Assembly: GCF_016786305.1 (NCBI RefSeq)
Contig: NZ_JADWYV010000001.1
Strand: one strand, 5' to 3'
Length of the DNA stretch: 64,000 nucleotides
Origin: Pseudofrankia nepalensis
Lineage (GTDB): Bacteria > Actinomycetota > Actinomycetes > Frankiales > Frankiaceae
Numbering within the stretch: position 1 is the stretch's first letter; the number at the start of each line of letters is the position of its first letter. Both the position numbers and the translations under genes were made by a program. Below, piece by piece: positions 46,041 to 55,240 of the stretch. The notes below the pieces were generated by a model. The model worked only from the letters and a program-made list of their open reading frames with translations, was not told the DNA's origin and made no database searches.

Positions 46041-47552
46041 ATGCCCCAGCCCTCCCGACACCCACGCCGCCCACGAAGCCGCCGCCGCGCCGGCCGACCC
46101 CCAGCCGTGCCCGTCGCGCTGCCCTGGGACATCGCCACCACCGCCCACCTGTGCGCGCTGAGCCCCCTGTCGATTGAGAGCGCGCTGCCACCCACCGGCC
46201 CGCTGCTCGGCACCGACCGCCTCGCCGGCGGCGCCTTCCACTTCGACCTCATCACCGCCTACGAGCACGGCCTCATCCAAGGCCCCAACATGCTCATCTC
46301 CGGCGCCGGCGCCCACGGCAAATCCGCCCTCGCCAAGGCCTACCTCCACCGCACCACCGCCCTGACCACCCCGGCGGGCCGCCCCCGCTGGACCGCCGTC
46401 CTCGACCCCAAAGGCGAATGGACCACGCTGGGCCACCGACTCGGCCACGCCGTCCTACGCCTCCAACCCGGCGGCACCCTGCGCGTCAACCCCCTCGACA
46501 CCACCCCGGGCATCACGGCCACCACCGCACCAGCCGCCGCGCGACCCGCGACGAGACCCGTGGGCGGGCATGCGGCCGCCCGCACGTCGCCGACCACCCG
46601 CTCGGCCACCAGCGCTCCACGCCACCGCGTCCCGGCAGGTCAGCCCGACGACGAGACCGGCGACGAGGTCGGTGACGTCGCCGCGCGCCGCGCCGCCGTC
46701 CTGGAAACCCTGCTCGCCATCGCGCTGGACCGCCCCGCCCTCGACCCCGGCCAGCAGCGCCTCCTCGTCGAGACCGCCCGCCGCCTCACCACCCGACCCG
46801 GCGCGGCCGCCTCAGGCCCGGACGCCCCGACCCTGCACGACGTCCGCCACCTGCTCGCCCAGCCGGACCACACATTGGCCGACGACCTCGACACCACACT
46901 CGACGAACTCCTCGACCGCCGCCGCCCTCTCCTCGACGCCACGGTCACCCTCCTCGAGCACGACCTGCGCGGCATCTGCGACGGCCCCACCAGCACAGGC
47001 CTTCGCTGGCACACGGCCCCCGGCCTCGTCCTCGACCTGTCCGCCCTGCTCACCCAGCCCCGCACGCTGAAACTCGTGTTGACCGCGGCCACCGGCTGGC
47101 TCGCCGCCGTCATGTACGGGCAGCCGCATGCTCACAAGGTCACCATCGTCGACGAGGCCTGGATCGCCCTCGACGACCCCGCCATCACCCGCCACCTCCA
47201 CAACCAGTGGCGCCTGGGCCGCCAGTTCGGCCAGGTCAACATCCTCATCACCCACGCCATCGCCGACCTGGACACCCAGCGGGCCGGCCCCGCCTTCGCC
47301 GGCACCCGTACCGCCGAAGGCCTCCTCAACACCACCTCCGTCCGTGTCTACCTCCACCAAAACCCCGAACACGTCGGCAGACTCCTCACCGACATGGGCC
47401 TCACCCGACGCCAGGCCGCACTCCTCGACCAGCTACCGCCGTTCACCGCGCTCTGGCAGATCGGCGCCCGCACCGCCCTCGTCGACCACCACATCACCTC
47501 CGACGAATGGACCTTCGCCGACACCGACACGGCCATGACCAACAGAACCTGA
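46041..47552 (+). CDS. VirB4/TraG-like conjugation ATPase, 503 aa
   Basis: ATG 46041. Walker A is LISGAGAHGKSALAKAYL, then AVLDPKGEWTTLGHRLG, as in FtsK/VirB4-like motors. Walker B is KVTIVDEAWIAL, followed by GRQFGQVNILITHAIADLD and LLNTTSVRVYLHQNPEHVG, typical of VirB4/TraC in actinobacterial elements. Shorter than most VirB4 proteins, with no N-terminal TM. Powers substrate transfer or assembly. Confidence 0.8.
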   Translation: MPQPSRHPRRPRSRRRAGRPPAVPVALPWDIATTAHLCALSPLSIESALPPTGPLLGTDRLAGGAFHFDLITAYEHGLIQGPNMLISGAGAHGKSALAKAYLHRTTALTTPAGRPRWTAVLDPKGEWTTLGHRLGHAVLRLQPGGTLRVNPLDTTPGITATTAPAAARPATRPVGGHAAARTSPTTRSATSAPRHRVPAGQPDDETGDEVGDVAARRAAVLETLLAIALDRPALDPGQQRLLVETARRLTTRPGAAASGPDAPTLHDVRHLLAQPDHTLADDLDTTLDELLDRRRPLLDATVTLLEHDLRGICDGPTSTGLRWHTAPGLVLDLSALLTQPRTLKLVLTAATGWLAAVMYGQPHAHKVTIVDEAWIALDDPAITRHLHNQWRLGRQFGQVNILITHAIADLDTQRAGPAFAGTRTAEGLLNTTSVRVYLHQNPEHVGRLLTDMGLTRRQAALLDQLPPFTALWQIGARTALVDHHITSDEWTFADTDTAMTNRT

Positions 47553-47708
47553 CCCCGCCGCCGGTTCGACCCACCGAGCCGGCACGACCAGGCTCGGGCA
47601 GGAGATCTGGCGGAGATCCCCGGCAGCGGCGCACGGCCGCGCCCAAGCCTGTATCACTCGGGCCGATCGGCCGGCGGCACTACCGGCTGTGTCTGACACG
47701 CTGTCGTC

Positions 47709-48452
47709 GTGACCTCCCGCCTGCTCGACGACGACACCCTCGCCGCCTCGTCGGTCGTCGCCAACCGGGACATGAACCGACAGCGCCAACTCGCCGGCGT
47801 CAACAGCTACCAACGCGAACTGGGATTCCACCCACTGGACTGGCTGCGCACCCGCCTCGCCAGCCGCCGACACGAAAGCGGACCGACCGAGGTCAGGTGG
47901 CTCGACCTGTGCTGCGGCACCGGCCGAGCCCTGCTCCAAGCCGCCGAAGAACTGCGCGGCCTCGGCCTCGACGACGCCGTCCGCCTCGTCGGCGTCGACC
48001 TCGTCGACGCGTTCACCCCACAACCCCCCGACAGCCCGGTACAGCTGATCACCGCCTCCGTCACCACCTGGCAGCCCCCCGGCCCGTTCGACCTGATCAC
48101 CTGCGTACACGGCCTGCACTACGTCGGCGACAAACTCGCCGTCATCACCCGCGCGGCACGCACACTGACCGACGACGGCCTGTTCATCGCCGACTTCGAC
48201 GCCACCAGCGTGCGACTGGCCAACCGACAGCCCGCCGGACGGACACTGACCACGGCGCTACGCACCACCGGCCTGACCTACGACACCCGCCGCCACCGCC
48301 TCACCCGCCAGGGCCACCGGGACATCGCCCTGCCGTTCACCTACCTCGGCGCCGACGACCACGCCGGCCCCAACTACACCGGCCAACCCGCCGTCCACTC
48401 CTACTACCGCCACGAACAGAACCACCGGGCAGAAGCCAGAACCGTCCGCTGA
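47709..48452 (+). CDS. Class I SAM-dependent methyltransferase, 247 aa
   Basis: GTG 47709. Motif I is VRWLDLCCGTGRALLQAA, motif II RLVGVDLVDAF, and the DLITCVHGLHYVGDKL region corresponds to motif IV. A methyltransferase with N-terminal SYQRELGFHPLDWL is typical of actinobacterial small-molecule enzymes. It is not coupled to the conjugation genes (157-bp gap). Substrate unknown. Confidence 0.8.
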   Translation: MTSRLLDDDTLAASSVVANRDMNRQRQLAGVNSYQRELGFHPLDWLRTRLASRRHESGPTEVRWLDLCCGTGRALLQAAEELRGLGLDDAVRLVGVDLVDAFTPQPPDSPVQLITASVTTWQPPGPFDLITCVHGLHYVGDKLAVITRAARTLTDDGLFIADFDATSVRLANRQPAGRTLTTALRTTGLTYDTRRHRLTRQGHRDIALPFTYLGADDHAGPNYTGQPAVHSYYRHEQNHRAEARTVR

Positions 48453-48489
48453 GGAAGAGTCCTCCCTCTCCAGCGACGGCCGGAATCCG

Positions 48490-48641
48490 CCGTCAGCCGG
48501 CTGCCTACGCACCCTCACCGGCGCCCGCCAGTTCTGCGCCCTACGCAGCTACCTATCACCGCCACCAAACACGGCATAGCCACCTTCCAAGCCCTCGTCC
48601 AGCTCGCCGAAGGCCGCCCCTGGCTGCCCGCCACAGCCTGA
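48490..48641 (+). pseudogene. IS66-family transposase C-terminal fragment
   Basis: Two frames together read FCALRSYL then TATKHGIATFQALVQLAEGR and PWLPATA-stop, the typical IS66 TnpC end. A small frameshift separates them. The N-terminal part of a different IS66 lies at 58172-58573 on the other strand. Confidence 0.55.
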
Positions 48642-48698
48642 CGATCATCAGATAACTGATATAGTTACCAGATCACCAGCAACCGAATAACTACAAAG

Positions 48699-49547
48699 TC
48701 AGCAAATGGCGACGTCCACCTTGAATTCACGCATTACCTCCATGACCGAGTCTACAAAGGCGCGACCCAGCGACTCCTGGGACATCCGGAAATCTTGCCA
48801 AACAATCTTCATTTGAGACCCCTCTCTGAAACTCGAAGAAATACAGTCCGCCATCGCATCAAGATTTGACCCAAAATACCCACCAGGACCATTGACCGCC
48901 TCTCCCAATGCACAGAAGAATCCCGGCTTCGTGGAGATTTGGGCGCCATCCAAATGTACGACGTCATCGGCTCCATAGCGGACAGCCCTGTGATTCGAGG
49001 CAAACCAAGCGTTCTGGACAACGTGGAGCCAGGCACCGTGATGACTCGCCGGCCATTGAAGCCATTCTCCCTTCTCCATTGCGACGGCCAACGCCCAGCG
49101 TCGCCAGATTCTTGCAGCCCCGGGATACTCGCAACGATCACCAAAGAATCGATACGGAACGCTCGAAATCTTACCGTCTGACGATTCTTTCCCGACATCG
49201 CCGAGCACAACCCGGCCGATGAGGTATTCGCCGATCTTTTCCCGGCGACGGTTAACAATCCGCAGCACCGCGTCTTCAGACCTTCGCCTACCCATGTTAA
49301 CCTCATGAGCCCTCAAGAATATAACTTCCGGCGCCTCCTCCCCCGGATCGACAAAAAATCCCTCCACCTCCTCGGCCGCGACGAGTACGCCTCCAGACTC
49401 CTCATCGGCCACCACATACAGCGGGAAATCCTCCTCAACTACCATAGGCAGTTCACTGGTCATACAGTACGTGACCCCTAACCGGAGCTGGTGCGGCAAC
49501 ACCGAAGTGTCACCGCGCCAGTTAACGAATAAGGCTACTAATTCCAC
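48699..49547 (-). CDS. Barstar-domain immunity protein, 282 aa
   Basis: The C-terminal 95 residues are a barstar domain: VVHLDGAQISTKPGFFCALG, then GYFGSNLDAMADCISSSF and MKIVWQDFRMSQESLG. Barstar binds and blocks barnase-type RNases. The N-terminal 170 residues form a second domain not recognised. ATG 49547 overlaps the stop of the upstream barnase-like toxin by 10 bp, a classic toxin-immunity arrangement. Lower GC than the conjugation genes. Confidence 0.82.
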   Translation of the reverse strand: MELVALFVNWRGDTSVLPHQLRLGVTYCMTSELPMVVEEDFPLYVVADEESGGVLVAAEEVEGFFVDPGEEAPEVIFLRAHEVNMGRRRSEDAVLRIVNRRREKIGEYLIGRVVLGDVGKESSDGKISSVPYRFFGDRCEYPGAARIWRRWALAVAMEKGEWLQWPASHHGAWLHVVQNAWFASNHRAVRYGADDVVHLDGAQISTKPGFFCALGEAVNGPGGYFGSNLDAMADCISSSFREGSQMKIVWQDFRMSQESLGRAFVDSVMEVMREFKVDVAIC

Positions 49548-50170
49548 CTCGAGTCAGGGAAGTGGGGTGCAGCGAAGCGTTGAATCTTCGTGTAGTGCGT
49601 GGATGTCCAACCGTACACCTTGACACCGTTGGGCAACTCCTTTTCCAGGATCCTGTCGGTTTCCGGCCTACCAAGCACGCGGTATTCCTTAGATCCTGCC
49701 CACCACGAATGTTCACGCCCTGAGTAGGTGTCGCGCGAAGGAATCCGTCCCGCTTTCACGTCGTCGTAGGCAGAAGCGATCTTGTTGTTCATCCCCCTGG
49801 GCAGGGGATCCGACAACCTCCCAGTGGGGCAGCCATTGTTGTTGTGAACGAGAACCGGCGTAGCCCCCGCCAACACATAGTACGTGTGGATGTCGGCGAC
49901 GGTGAGGTTGTAGGCGGGCGCCTGGCGGCTGGTGTCGGGTTGGAGGCCGGACACTGTGGTTTGGCGTCTGTCGGGGCGTAGCAGTTTCTCGCCGGGGGCG
50001 AGTTCGTCGGCGCGTTCGAAGCGGTGGTCGGTGGCCGACCAGAACGGGTGGTCCTCTGTCGTGGCCAGCACCGTGCCGTCCGCGAGCACCAAGTCGGTAA
50101 GGGTGTCGTGGTGGACCTAGACGTGGGTGACCGTCTTGGCTGCCTGTTGCCCGGTTTCGGGATCCGTGGC
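49538..50170 (-). pseudogene. Orphan Hint + barnase-like RNase toxin cassette with nonsense codon
   Basis: Starts mid-Hint (TDPETGQQAAKTVTHV), hits TAG at 50117-50119, and continues in frame (LADGTVLATTEDHPFWSATD, ADIHTYYVLAGATPVLVHNN). Other copies have Trp (TGG) at the stop position. The tip (about 49820-49538) ends GRPETDRILEKELPNG then YGWTSTHYTKIQRF, matching barnase-like R-x2-DRI and HY catalytic parts. It is followed by a barstar gene. Without a full RHS gene in front, this is a displaced C-terminal module. An internal start after the stop could still yield Hint-toxin. Confidence 0.75.
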
Positions 50171-50565
50171 GTGTGTCGCCAGGTGGGTATTGACCCCATC
50201 GGACACTTGGCCAGCGCCCACCCAAACCGCCAGCCTCGGCCGCCCGGCGCCGGGGTCCCTAGCCCGGCGCACACGCATCCTCGGCAGCCTGATCAGCGAG
50301 TACCGCAACGCCGCCTGACAGCATCCCCAGACGATCAAAATCGCCGCGAAGGACCAGCTCACAGACCCAAGCCGCATTTTGAAGTCCCACAGCCCCTTCG
50401 GGCCATCCTGGACTCCGGAGCCTCTGTGACCCCGCGGCCAGGAACAAGGCCAGGTCGGGAACCTGGCCCATCAAACGCGCGACGCCGGGTAGACCCACCC
50501 GGCCCCATCAGACCCGGGCTCCGCCCGGGCCGATCTTCTTCACGCTTCCAGGGCAAGCTCGTCAC
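50171..50565. other. Spacer with integrase tail and hairpin
   Basis: On the plus strand 50265-50318 reads TRILGSLISEYRNAA-stop, the last residues of an integrase-type (IS3/IS481-like) transposase. Between about 50320 and 50565 I see no gene, only the hairpin at 50513-50529. It marks the junction between two toxin cassettes. Confidence 0.45.
50513..50529 (-). terminator. Hairpin downstream of the SUKH gene
   Basis: CCCGGGC (50513-50519), 3-nt loop, GCCCGGG (50523-50529). Lies 37 nt past the end of the minus-strand immunity gene at 50566. No T-tract. Confidence 0.4.
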
Positions 50566-51003
50566 TCAGCAGGAGTTTTCGCATTCCGAATTCAAGAATT
50601 CAAGGAAAGACCCCCACCTTATCATCGGAGACTTCTCTCGTTCCATATAGAGACTCACAGGAGGATCCTCCACGGAAATCGAATCCATCCAGTAAACCTG
50701 ATACCCCTGATGCATGGCGAAGACAACCGCACCATCCGGAAGATCAATCCCTCCCGGATTATCGGCGAAAAAATCATCAGTCGCTCGTCGCATGTCAAGT
50801 ATCTCCGGGAAGAACGCATCGGTCCCACGGAGAATTCCGCCAGCCCCGCGTCCCGCCAAAGACAAGAACTCCCTGTACCGACCCGGGAGGGACTGAACCC
50901 CCCAGGCCTCGCAGACCCGGCCGATTTCCGCATCACTCATCCCTGCGACAAGGCCTGAGTCATCCTTCCTGGCGCGCGCAACAATGCTAGAAACAGAAAG
51001 CAC
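50566..51003 (-). CDS. SMI1/KNR4 (SUKH) immunity protein, 145 aa
   Basis: SUKH pattern: IGRVCEAWGVQSLPGRYREF then LSLAGRGAGGIL, FFPEILDMRRATDDFF, and a C-terminal MIRWGSFLEFL. SUKH proteins neutralise a wide range of toxins, often nucleases and deaminases. Start at 51003 overlaps the stop of the deaminase-like toxin, so it is the cognate antidote by position. AT-richer than flanking DNA. Confidence 0.8.
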   Translation of the reverse strand: MLSVSSIVARARKDDSGLVAGMSDAEIGRVCEAWGVQSLPGRYREFLSLAGRGAGGILRGTDAFFPEILDMRRATDDFFADNPGGIDLPDGAVVFAMHQGYQVYWMDSISVEDPPVSLYMEREKSPMIRWGSFLEFLNSECENSC

Positions 51004-51329
51004 TAGCCACCTCCTGCCGAAATATTGATCCCAACCCCCGGGAACGCTTTCTTGAACTCGGCAATTAGGTTTGCACAGCTGTTGCAGACGACGCGCTCCG
51101 AATACAAATTGATCACACCACGCGAACCTGAAGTAAGGCGCCGCGCCAGCTTCTCGAAGATAAACGTCTCCGAACCATAGGGGCGCGTTCCAGGGTCAAA
51201 CCTTCTCACAGAAGGCATGCCGACCTCCCCTGGATTGACATGTTGGCCGCTCGTCGCTCCCACGCGAGGTGGTCCGCTGCCTGAAGAGATACGTCGCCCG
51301 CGAGATCTACAACGCCATCCCGCGCACAT
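51003..51329 (-). CDS. Orphan deaminase-like toxin tip, 108 aa open frame
   Basis: The part from about 51230 reads YGSETFIFEKLARRL, then INLYSERVVCNSCANLIAEF and KKAFPGVGINIS. The acidic-Glu near LE-LA, the C-x2-C motif and the F-x3-FPG ending match the BURPS668_1122-type deaminase toxins. No Hint or RHS part stands in front, so it is a tip without its delivery part. The start is unknown; residues before 51230 look like linker. Confidence 0.6.
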   Translation of the reverse strand: MCAGWRCRSRGRRISSGSGPPRVGATSGQHVNPGEVGMPSVRRFDPGTRPYGSETFIFEKLARRLTSGSRGVINLYSERVVCNSCANLIAEFKKAFPGVGINISAGGG

Positions 51330-51411
51330 CTCCGCCAGCCACTCAGATCGGTTGACAACACAGGGGCGTCAGCGCCGCGCCAACGTTATGGGACCCGATA
51401 CTTGAGATCCA

Positions 51412-51906
51412 TCAGAAAGAACCGAAGAATCGGTCCCACCAACTCGGCTCCCCAGAACCGTGGAAACGCAGGAGAGTGGATCCGTCATAGCGAATTGTGA
51501 GGAGTTCTTCCGGAATCGTAACGTACCCCGATTCAGCAAGAACTTGCTCTACCTTCTCAAGGTCACTCGCGTCGAGCTCGCCTTCAGCCCGCGCTTCATC
51601 CGTACCCAAGAAGGCGCCAGGGTTATCGGCCGCCAGCATTGCCAATGGCTTGAACTTGCTCACTAGGACAACGATCCTCGTCCCGCAAACTGTGGCTTCC
51701 CCCGGCACTTCGATTCGTCCGTACTGAGCGGAGTCCTGGATGTCTCGATCGATCTCACAAGGCGTAGAGAAGCGAGAACCTACCTGCACAGCCAGAAGGC
51801 TGAATGAAGCCGCAGCATCGGCTGCACTGTAGTCAGCCGGTGCTTCTGGCCATTCGGGATCATCCAGATCATGCAGCATTTCCATCAGACTCGTATCTCT
51901 CTCCAT
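51412..51906 (-). CDS. Probable immunity protein of unknown family, 164 aa
   Basis: ATG 51906 overlaps the 3' end of the EndoU-like toxin by 22 bp, the same arrangement as other pairs in the array. Acidic, soluble (VCGTRIVVLVSKFKPLAMLA; LEKVEQVLAESGYVTIPEEL), ending with an aromatic WWDRFFGSF. No known fold by eye. Assigned as immunity by position. Confidence 0.6.
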   Translation of the reverse strand: MERDTSLMEMLHDLDDPEWPEAPADYSAADAAASFSLLAVQVGSRFSTPCEIDRDIQDSAQYGRIEVPGEATVCGTRIVVLVSKFKPLAMLAADNPGAFLGTDEARAEGELDASDLEKVEQVLAESGYVTIPEELLTIRYDGSTLLRFHGSGEPSWWDRFFGSF

Positions 51907-53960
51907 GATCCTCCAATCATTGAAGATGCCACACCCGGATCGATTGAAATATTCCCACAGTGCGGGAACGCTGTGAGCACCTTTCCAGTGAGAGGTTCGT
52001 AACGCACTAGGATTCTCACCCCTCCCACGGTCCCGATCACATTCTGAACCACGGGTTCACCCTTCCTGGCCTTCAGGGTCCTATCGGCCCACACAGCAGA
52101 TCCCTTGTACCAGATCCTTCGGCTATTTGGACTCGTCACCACGTCAGCAACAGCATCCAGAATCTGGTCATCGGACCACCCCTTCGGGAAAGCGTCCTTA
52201 CCCGCCATCCCCGGATACCTGTGACCATCAAGGATGTGATCCGACCCCTCGTCACCAATCAGCTCCCGACCAATTCCCCGGTTTCCATTGCTGTTGTGAA
52301 CGAGTACCGGTGTCTGCCCAGCCGGCACATAGTACATGTGGAGGTCGGCGATGAGGTCGGCGACCGCGTGGGGCTCGGTGCGGCCCGTCTCGGGGTCGGT
52401 CAAAACCTGATCGCCCAGGTCAATCTCGGCCATCGGCTTGGAGGTGCCATCGGCGAGCAGGACCGGGTCTCCAGGGTGAAGCTGTTGCAGTCCGCCTTGT
52501 TGAGGGCCTTGATGACGGCGCCGCCGCCCTTGGCAAGGACGATTCCACCCACGGCAGGGACCACGACCCCGGCCGCAGACATCGCGGCGTCGGCGTACCA
52601 TCCGTTGACCAGGTGCCCCAGCGCCTGGGCGCTGCCGCAGTCTACCCCGAGAGTGCCCGGCACAAAGTTCGCGCACATCGACACGAGCTGGTTGTTCGCG
52701 ACCCAGTTGCCCGCGGACTGGGTCACGTTGACGACGGTCTCTGTGACGGAGCCGACGGTCGCTTTGAAGGCGCCGCTGACAGCGCAGCCGGGGTTGAAGA
52801 GGCCGCAGTCCTTCTTCTTCTGGACAGGCGGTGCGACGACGAGCGAGGTCGCCGCGATGCTGTCGGCGTGCAGGGCCTTCAACGCCTGCTGCGTCGCGGC
52901 GGAGCGCGCCTGGTCGTAGGCGACCTTGGCGTTGACGCCGGGCCAGAACTTGTCCTCACCAATCTTGATCATCTGGTCGATCGCGTCATGACCGAGATCG
53001 GGATACTTGGCGGTCAGAGCCTTCTCATAGGCCTTGTAGGCCGTGACGCCGGCCAAGAACTCGTCCTCGCCGTAGACGACCATGTTGATGCGTGCGTCAG
53101 CGTCGACGTTGGGATACTTCGTGGCGAGATTTTCCGCTTGGATCATGGGACCGTTGGTGCTGCCGCCCCCGAAGATATCTCCGTAACTGTTGTAGGATCT
53201 GACGCCGGCGTTGTAGGCCCTGATGCCGGCCCAGAACTGGTCCTCGCCGAGTCGGGCCATCTCCCACAGCTGCGAGTCGGTCAGTTCGCCGTAGCGCGGG
53301 TCCTTCGAGTACCGCGCGAACCGTGGCTCCTGCTCGGTCGACTGCTTGGACCGGCCGACGGCCAGGTCGAAGCCGGTCGGGTCGGAGTAGCGCACCGGGT
53401 TCGCCCCGCCATAGGTGTGGCGGTTGTCAGCCGCGGTCCCGGTCCAGGACAGGGCCGCCGTGTCCCGGGAGAGGAACGTGCCGGTCGCCGGGTCGTACCA
53501 ACGGGCCAGGGCGTTGACGAGCCCGGTGTCCGGGTCGGTCCAGCTGCCCTGGTAGCCGACCCGCAGGTTCGGGTCACCGGCGTCCAGGGGAACACCGAAC
53601 GGGTCGTAGGAGCGGTCGTCGGTCAGCGCGGTGCCGTCGATGGTGAGCGCCGCGACGACGTCACCGTGCTGGTTCTCCAGCGTGGCCCAGGCACCGCCCG
53701 CGGTGCTGGTCCCGAGAAGCTCGCCGGCGGGGCCGCGGACGTAGGCCGACGTGCCGTCGACGCCGGGTTCCTTCTCAAGACCGTCGTAGACGAAGTCCTC
53801 GGCGCTGTTGCCCGTGACGATCTGGTCCAGCCCGTCGTAGGTGTAGTCGGTGGTGACCGGGCCGGCGGTGTGGGACACCAGCCGGTCGAACGCGTCGAAC
53901 CCGAACGTCGTGACCGTGGAATCGGCGGTGCTGACCGGGCTGGACCGGTTCGAGGGCCGG
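51885..53960 (-). pseudogene. RHS core - Hint - EndoU-like toxin, frameshifted
   Basis: The RHS part reads YTYDGLDQIVTGN, then the core-associated end (GYQGSWTDPDTGLVNALARW, YDPATGTFLSRDTA, YGGANPVRYSDPTGF). Alanine-rich spacer repeats (ARLGEDQFWAGIRAYNAG) follow. Near 52465 the frame changes just as the Hint domain starts (PGDPVLLADGTSKPMAEID). The Hint has an internal deletion (goes from ADLIAD to LHMYYVPAGQTPVLVHN). The tip (SDHILDGHRYPGMAGKDAFP, then GWSDDQILDAVADVV) resembles EndoU-type RNase toxins. The 5' end is lost at about 53960 to an IS701 remnant. Confidence 0.75.
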
Positions 53961-54009
53961 TCACGGACTACCTCGAAGACACGCTCGACACGGACACCCA
54001 CCGCCGATT

Positions 54010-54750
54010 CACCGGGACTGGCTGGAAGAACACCAGGTCGGCTTCGTGCTCGGTATCCGGTACGACCTCCAGGTGACCACGGCCGTCGGACGCCGCCGCG
54101 CCGACGAACTCGCGGTTCTCGTCCCGGCCACCGCCTGCGGGACCTATTTGGCTGTGGACGGGCGAAAGGCCCTCGCCTCTACGACTGGGCGCTGGTAGAC
54201 ACGACCGACCGCGCCGGGTCCGAGAACCGGCCACATCAGGTACTCATCCGCCGCGGCCGGGACCAGGAACGGGAAGCCGCGCTCTTCCTCACGCATAGCC
54301 CGACACCGGTCCCGCTCGCGACGCTGGTGACTGTCGCGGGCCGCCGATCGGGTATCGAGGTCCGACTCGACCATCCTGGTACCGGCACATCACCCTCGCG
54401 ATGCTCGCCCACGCCCGGCTCGCTGTCACCGCCGCGAAAAGCCGCACCGATTCCCCGACTGGAACACCAACGACCACCGCCGCCGGCAATCGGCGCCGCT
54501 CCGACCGCATTCCCATCACAGACCACGCGGCCCCGGATAGAACCACGATTATCCCGATCAGCCTCAACGACATCCGTCATCTCGTCGCACTGATCCGGAC
54601 AGATATCCTGCCCGCCGCACTCGTAATCTGGTGATCGAACTGCCGCCACCACCAGGCAACCGCCCGCCGCTACCACTTCCTCCGACGCATCGGCGCAATA
54701 CGACCAGCCGCCGCACCAGTCTGACCCACCCAGCGCCACGGCAAGACCAC
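54010..54750 (+). pseudogene. IS701-family transposase remnant
   Basis: Plus-strand pieces in three frames: VGFVLGIRYDLQVTTAVG, RLYDWALVDTTDRAG with PLATLVTVAGRRSGIEV, then WYRHITLAMLAHARLAVT and a tail (NDIRHLVALIRTDILP). These are characteristic of the IS701 C-terminal half. It separates the RHS part at 52-54 kb from its missing 5' region. Confidence 0.6.
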
Positions 54751-54763
54751 TGTTCCTGTAGTA

Positions 54764-55240
54764 CTAGATCAAATCCGGTGGATAGCCAAAATGTTCATCT
54801 CCGACTCTCAGGACCCGCCACGCCTCGACGTGCCGGAGAGTGGCGGGGAAAACTTCAATGAAAAGACCACCCGAGCACTCCACGGAAAGACTTCCCGCCG
54901 GACCGTGGCGAACATCCTCAACTCTGACGACCTCCCCCTTCAGAACAGAATTAAACTCAGCCGCACGCGTGTCGTATCTTTTCTCGCCAGTTTCCGGCCT
55001 CTCGAATGCCAAGTCACCACTTCCAATGAGCAGACTGTCACGGTGCCTGAACCTCATCGGACATTGAACGTGAAGGCGAACACTCTCGTCGCCAAGGTCT
55101 CCCCCTGGAGAAAATGCGATAATCATCAGGTTGAGCGCCCTGCCTATAGAAACCAGCCGTGTATCAACGAGAAGCGTACGAATATGCTCCTGCCAGTGCT
55201 CAACCGCCAAAGATTTTCCCTCCTCTTCGACGATTCCGTG
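54764..55240 (-). CDS. Probable immunity protein (unknown family), joined to a toxin end
   Basis: The protein-like start is probably near 55190 (RTLLVDTRLVSIGRALNLMI); upstream residues (RYDYHGIVEEEGKSLAVEHW) belong to the broken toxin in the same frame. The rest (DESVRLHVQCPMRFRHRDSL, WRVLRVGDEHFGYPPDLI) resembles the DUF6188-type immunity-like proteins. Open and intact otherwise. The fused reading shows a small deletion joined toxin and antidote. Confidence 0.5.
   Translation of the reverse strand, partial: HGIVEEEGKSLAVEHWQEHIRTLLVDTRLVSIGRALNLMIIAFSPGGDLGDESVRLHVQCPMRFRHRDSLLIGSGDLAFERPETGEKRYDTRAAEFNSVLKGEVVRVEDVRHGPAGSLSVECSGGLFIEVFPATLRHVEAWRVLRVGDEHFGYPPDLI

Noticed and set aside
52613..54076. 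487-residue open frame on the plus strand
   Set aside because: Lies exactly opposite the RHS core; Val/Gly/Arg-rich shadow of a high-GC gene. Its last 40 residues enter the IS701 remnant.
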